Positions 60,817 to 64,000 of a DNA stretch of 64,000 bases are shown in pieces. Each line of letters opens with the position of its first letter. Positions within the stretch are counted from its first letter, which is position 1. The notes beneath the pieces are model-generated. The model ran no database searches, had not been told where the DNA came from, and worked only from the letters and a program-made list of their open reading frames with translations. The translations under genes were made by a program, and so were the position numbers. Source of the DNA: Symbiodinium natans (Eukaryota; Sar; Dinophyceae; Suessiales; Symbiodiniaceae); NCBI GenBank assembly GCA_905221605.1, contig CAJNDS010001280.1:376001-440000 (forward strand), read 5' to 3'.

Positions 60817-60975
60817 ATGCAAGACCATCACAACAACCCAAGCCTGGTGAAGGAAGGCGTCACTAGCTCGACCACGGCTAGTCGGGCTCCAGCGTCAAGG
60901 CCGTGTGCGTGGACCAGCGCGCTCATAGCCTGGCGTGTAGATTCAGTAGACTCCTACGCCCTTGCACTCTAAGCT
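60817..60975 (+). CDS. Predicted exon, 52 codons
   Basis: Frame MQDHHNNPSLVKEGVTSS then TTASRAPASRPCAWTSAL and IAWRVDSVDSYALAL to TAA. Confidence 0.55.
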
Positions 60976-61149
60976 CTTTACACCCTAAGCCCTAAACTCC
61001 TACACCCTACACCCTAGGCCCGAAAACGATGATCGATGAAAGACCCCCCGGCCTTGAACCCCCTAGCCGCAACCCCCGAACCCTAAACTTCCTCGACCCT
61101 GAACTTCAAGCCCTAAACCCTAAACCCTAAACCCTAAACTCTAAACCTA

Positions 61150-61236
61150 AACGGCATAGGCATCAAAAAAGAATAAGCATCAAAAAGAAAAAATAGGGAT
61201 CAAACAAAAATTAAGGATCAAAAAAAATAAGCCATC
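61150..61236. repeat. A-rich GCATCAAAAA repeats, left arm
   Basis: AATAAGCATCAAAAAG and GGGATCAAAC segments; the inverted counterparts lie at 63784-63868. Confidence 0.6.
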
Positions 61237-61251
61237 CGGCCCACCTGCTTG

Positions 61252-61388
61252 GTCCTCTGGTCCCGTGGTCCTCTGGTCCCGTGGTCCTCTGGTCCCGTGG
61301 TCCTCTGGTCCCGTGGTCCTCTGTCCCCTGGTCCCGTGGACCTCTGGTCCTCTGGTCTGCTTGTCTGTCCGCCTGGTCCTGCGGGTCC
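61252..61388. repeat. 16-bp minisatellite GGTCCTCTGGTCCCGT
   Basis: About five perfect units followed by degenerate ones. Confidence 0.95.
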
Positions 61389-61394
61389 TATGTG

Positions 61395-62024
61395 TATAAC
61401 TAAATAATTAAATTAAACAAACAAATAAATATCAGTAAATATAAATATATATTATATACACACACGATAGTGAAGGTCAACGTGTGTGTGTATATATGTA
61501 TGTATGTATGTGCATATACATATATATATATACATATTACATAATACACATGACATTGCATATTACCGATTATATAGTATACATTATGCATTATACATTG
61601 TATATTATATATTATATATTATATATGATATATTATATATTCTGTATTTTGTATTATGTATAAATTATGTATTATGAATTATATATTATGTTTTATGTTT
61701 TTTGTTTTATGTACTATGTGTTATGAATTATATATTATATGTTTTATATTATGTATTCTGTACTATGTATTATGTATTATGTCTTATGTACTATGTATTA
61801 ATGTATTATATATTATATATTATTCTAATAATATATATATTAATATATATATCTATATTATATACATATATATATAATATTATGTAATATATATATATAT
61901 TAATATATTATATATATTATAGATTATTATTATTATTATAATATTATTATTATTATTAATTATTATTATATTATTATTATTATATTATTATAGTATTATT
62001 AATATTATATTATTATTATTATTA

Positions 62025-62061
<37 letters not shown>

Positions 62062-62212
62062 TTATTATATATGATATATTATATGTTATATATGTTATAT
62101 ATTATATATTATATATTATATATTTTATATTAGATATTATATATTATATAGTCTATATTATATAGTATCTGTTATACTATATATTATATGTTATATATTA
62201 TCTGTATATACA
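61395..62212. repeat. 800-bp AT-rich microsatellite block
   Basis: TATGTA, ATTATATATT and (TTA)n runs, nearly free of G and C. Frames read here (Tyr/Ile-rich) are by-products. Confidence 0.97.
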
Positions 62213-62213
62213 T

Positions 62214-62545
62214 GTGTAGCCGACAGTGGTTTCCCGGAAGTGCACCTGGTATGGAAGCAACTGAATGGCTCGTGGCAATGCTGGACGGCTTGAAACAAAT
62301 CGATGCCCCGGCGCTCCACAGAAAACCAAAGCCCATGCCCTATGGCAGGCGCGTTGACGCGGCCCAACTTGAAGTGCAAGGGATGCAGGCGATCCAGGGG
62401 GAGCAGAGGGACAAGAGTGGTCACAGGTGTCAAGAGTGTAGGGGTCTCGTTTCTTCCCGGATCTTCAAGCGGCAGGCTATAAGAAAACTCGGCAATGAAT
62501 GTATTCACAAAAGGCACTCACAGGGGATGAGCAAGCTCGGGGCAT
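62214..62545 (+). CDS. Predicted exon with CxxC, unknown protein
   Basis: Open for 110 codons to TAG. Reads SAPGMEATEWLVAMLDGL, MPYGRRVDAAQLEVQGMQ and GHRCQECRGLVSSRIFKR, later GNECIHKRHSQ. RCQEC and CIHKRH could form a zinc-binding site. Unrecognised. Confidence 0.6.
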
Positions 62546-62552
62546 AGCTGTG

Positions 62553-62594
62553 CTGCAGGAGCAGCATCGACTCCGGCGCAGGCAGCGCCAGGCA
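62553..62594 (+). CDS. Predicted micro-exon
   Basis: TGTGCTGCAG acceptor, CAGGCAG|GTTAGC donor; reads EQHRLRRRQRQA. Confidence 0.55.
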
Positions 62595-62694
62595 GGTTAG
62601 CAGTTATGTTGATGCCTTCAAGCTCTTCCCTTCATTGGAATGGGTCCCGGAAGGAAATGGAGCAGCGGTGGCAGCTGCGTGTCTCGATTGCAGG

Positions 62695-62848
62695 GTTAGG
62701 ATTGAGTGCCTGCGGTTTAGAGGGCCAGGGCGAAGAAGCCCGAACAAGCCCAAGCAACGACAAACCGATCTTGACTGTCCCAGGACGCCAGGAGGAGCCG
62801 GCCGACGAGGAGTCGGACGTCGACTCCCCACAGGCGGCGGCAGCCTGA
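62695..62848 (+). CDS. Predicted terminal exon, acidic tail
   Basis: CTCGATTGCAG acceptor; reads LSACGLEGQGEEARTSPS then TVPGRQEEPADEESDVDS and PQAAAA before TGA. Disordered acidic tail. Two other frames are open here too. Confidence 0.55.
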
Positions 62849-63177
62849 GAGCCGCCCCAAATCAGCTGCCCTCCTGCAGCACGATTGCATCGACGATTAA
62901 TTTTATCTCCGCTTCCTCTTTGTCGTCCCATCACTTAAGTAAGGCGGGTCGAAGGGGCCCGTCCTGCCGACGCCAGGCTGCAGGAATGGCTTCTGGTTTG
63001 CCACTTACCTTCAGGCTTACAGGCACGCAGATTCGTTTGGGCCTCGGAACTCCTTTCGGAATTCTGAGGGGTTTGCCGCTCAGTCGCTGACCACACATAT
63101 AATCAGAAAGCTGGGTGTGTCTTACTGCTCACTGCTCTGTTCAGGGGCTATCATTTTTTTTGCTACCGTATGCTACA

Positions 63178-63300
63178 GTGGCAGCAGCCAAGCGACATGT
63201 AACCTCGGAAACTTTGCCAAGAGACGCTTTTCCGCATCCTCAAGGCACTAAGCCCCAAAGGAAAGAACTAATTATCCTGACATCGTACCGCGAAGTGTGA
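63178..63300 (+). CDS. Predicted terminal exon, unknown protein
   Basis: GTATGCTACAG acceptor; reads VAAAKRHVTSETLPRDAF then PQRKELIILTSYREV and TGA. Confidence 0.6.
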   Translation: MAAAKRHVTSETLPRDAFPHPQGTKPQRKELIILTSYREV

Positions 63301-63440
63301 ATCCGCGAGCCTTCGAAAACGCAAGTGCACGAGCCCAAAACTCCACGAGTCTTGGAATCCACGAAGCCGCAAACCCGTGAAATCACAAATCCGCGAAATC
63401 TGTGAAGCCGCGATCTCACGAAAACACGACGCAGTGAATC
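63300..63440. repeat. Degenerate CCGCGAAATC/CACGA repeats
   Basis: Short motifs such as ATCCGCGA, AAACCCGTGAAATC and CACGAA recur every 10-20 bp. Confidence 0.65.
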
Positions 63441-63724
63441 TAGGAAAAATGATCTTTGTCAATATCGATCTGAAAGAAGAAATGAGCGCCTTAAAGGAGC
63501 CGCGAGTGCCAAAGCCACAAACCCTAAACATGAAACACAAAAGCAGCAGCAGTCTCTAGCAGACACTGAACCCCAAACGAATGCGCAGGGTGCGTGGCAA
63601 ACATATCGGTGTGGGAATATGAAGAAATAGAGGTTTTCCTATTAAAAGATCGAGAAAATAGAAGGTTTTCCAACCACTACCACCACCCACTACTACCCAT
63701 CGTGCGAGCATTGTGTTTGCAAAT

Positions 63725-63762
63725 GGGGGGGGGGGGGGGGCTTCGCCCCCCCCCCCCCCCCC
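63725..63762. repeat. Poly-G / poly-C hairpin
   Basis: About 16-18 G, the loop CTTCG, then 18 C: a perfect palindrome able to form a very stable hairpin, and likely to be length-uncertain in the assembly. Confidence 0.9.
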
Positions 63763-63783
63763 GCTGTATTCCAAGAGGAAAGT

Positions 63784-63868
63784 GGGTTAATTTTTTTTTG
63801 ATGCTTATTTATTTGTTTTTTGATCCCTTGGGATTGTTTTTTTTGATGCTTATTCATTTTTTGTATCC
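63784..63868. repeat. T-rich TTTTTGATGCTTATT repeats, right arm
   Basis: Two TTTTTGATGCTTATT units and a GATCCC segment, inverted relative to 61150-61236. Confidence 0.6.
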
Positions 63869-63978
63869 TTCACCCCCCAAAACCCTGAGCTCTAAACCCT
63901 AAACTCCTTACGCCCTAAACTCCCTGAACCCTGAACCCCACACTCCCAAAACTCCATAAACCCTGAGCTCTAAGTAAG

Positions 63979-64000
63979 ACTCTACTTGGAGGAGGTTCAT
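63979..64000. mobile_element. Family A element cut by the window end
   Basis: TCTACTTGGAGGAGGTTCAT is the left terminus of the family, running off the window. Confidence 0.6.

Larger units (their letters stand above)
1..64000 (+). other. Unidirectional exon archipelago in telomere-like repeats
   Basis: Unique islands of about 35-240 bp alternate with blocks of TTTAGGG/CCCTAAA heptamers and variants from one end to the other. Most islands have an open + strand frame of ordinary amino-acid composition with AG before it and GT, GC or GA after it. I found no minus-strand frame with comparable splice context. This layout fits a single-direction gene array with very repeat-rich introns. It is a reading by eye, not a gene-finder result. 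Confidence 0.7.

Noticed and set aside
61400-61887. Tyr/Ile-rich frames in the AT block
   Set aside because: Pure microsatellite translation; no splice or start context.
1-64000. Chromosome end or subtelomere
   Set aside because: Heptamer blocks face both ways throughout, are short, and separate conserved exons in constant direction. A true telomere would be one long array in one orientation at the end.
1-64000. Bacterial or organellar contig
   Set aside because: There are no long gene-dense frames, operons, rRNA or tRNA. Coding is in micro-exons.

Overview
This window looks like nuclear DNA of an alveolate alga, most probably a dinoflagellate. That is an inference from five things: (1) plant/alga-type telomere heptamers (TTTAGGG / CCCTAAA) and variants are scattered through nearly the whole 64 kb in blocks of 2 to about 70 units, on both strands; (2) the unique DNA between blocks consists of short GC-rich islands, mostly 35-130 bp, that read as exon-sized open frames on the + strand with AG acceptors and GT, GC or GA donors; (3) GC and GA donors with AG|G at both ends are a known dinoflagellate habit; (4) every convincing exon points the same way, as in dinoflagellate unidirectional gene arrays; (5) short inverted-repeat elements interrupt reading frames like introners. 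A chromerid or other alveolate is not excluded. There is nothing bacterial, organellar or viral that I recognise, and I saw no rRNA, tRNA or CRISPR.

Layout. 1-29 kb: about 60 candidate exons of unrecognised genes. Exons tend to have CCCTAAA repeats upstream and TTTAGGG repeats downstream, so many introns start with the G-rich strand and end with the C-rich strand. 29.7-38.4 kb: colinear micro-exons of a GHKL ATPase of the NO VEIN / sacsin type, recognised by successive family motifs (LLQNAD, NEVGF, STKKG, GHKGVGFKSVF, GQFRFQFE, LPFRPEL); where the junctions can be read its introns are GC-AG or GA-AG. The 2-kb intron before GVGFKSVF holds a possible LINE endonuclease fragment and G-tract DNA. 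38.4-40.4 kb: more exons and two 10-bp minisatellites. 40.5-52.9 kb: further exons, among them a possible methyltransferase motif-I exon (46.5 kb), and a pure octamer array (CCCTAAAA) at 45.7 kb. 53.08-55.8 kb: the best-delimited gene, an ankyrin-repeat protein ending in a BTB/POZ-like domain, whose introns include telomeric-repeat introns flanked by direct repeats and one introner-like inverted-repeat element. 56-63.3 kb: further exons, more copies of that element, and an 800-bp AT-rich microsatellite block at 61.4-62.2 kb. The right end holds a poly-G/poly-C hairpin and the start of another inverted-repeat element.

How it works together (inference): this is a transcribed, gene-containing region whose introns have been filled by telomere-like heptamers and by small inverted-repeat elements, not a chromosome end. 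G-strand repeats can supply GT donors (G|GTTTAG) and AG acceptors (TTTAG|G), and G-strand at the 5' end with C-strand at the 3' end of an intron would let the pre-mRNA pair its intron ends. Exon calls rest on reading by eye; without transcripts many boundaries are uncertain by a few bases and some short exons will be wrong.
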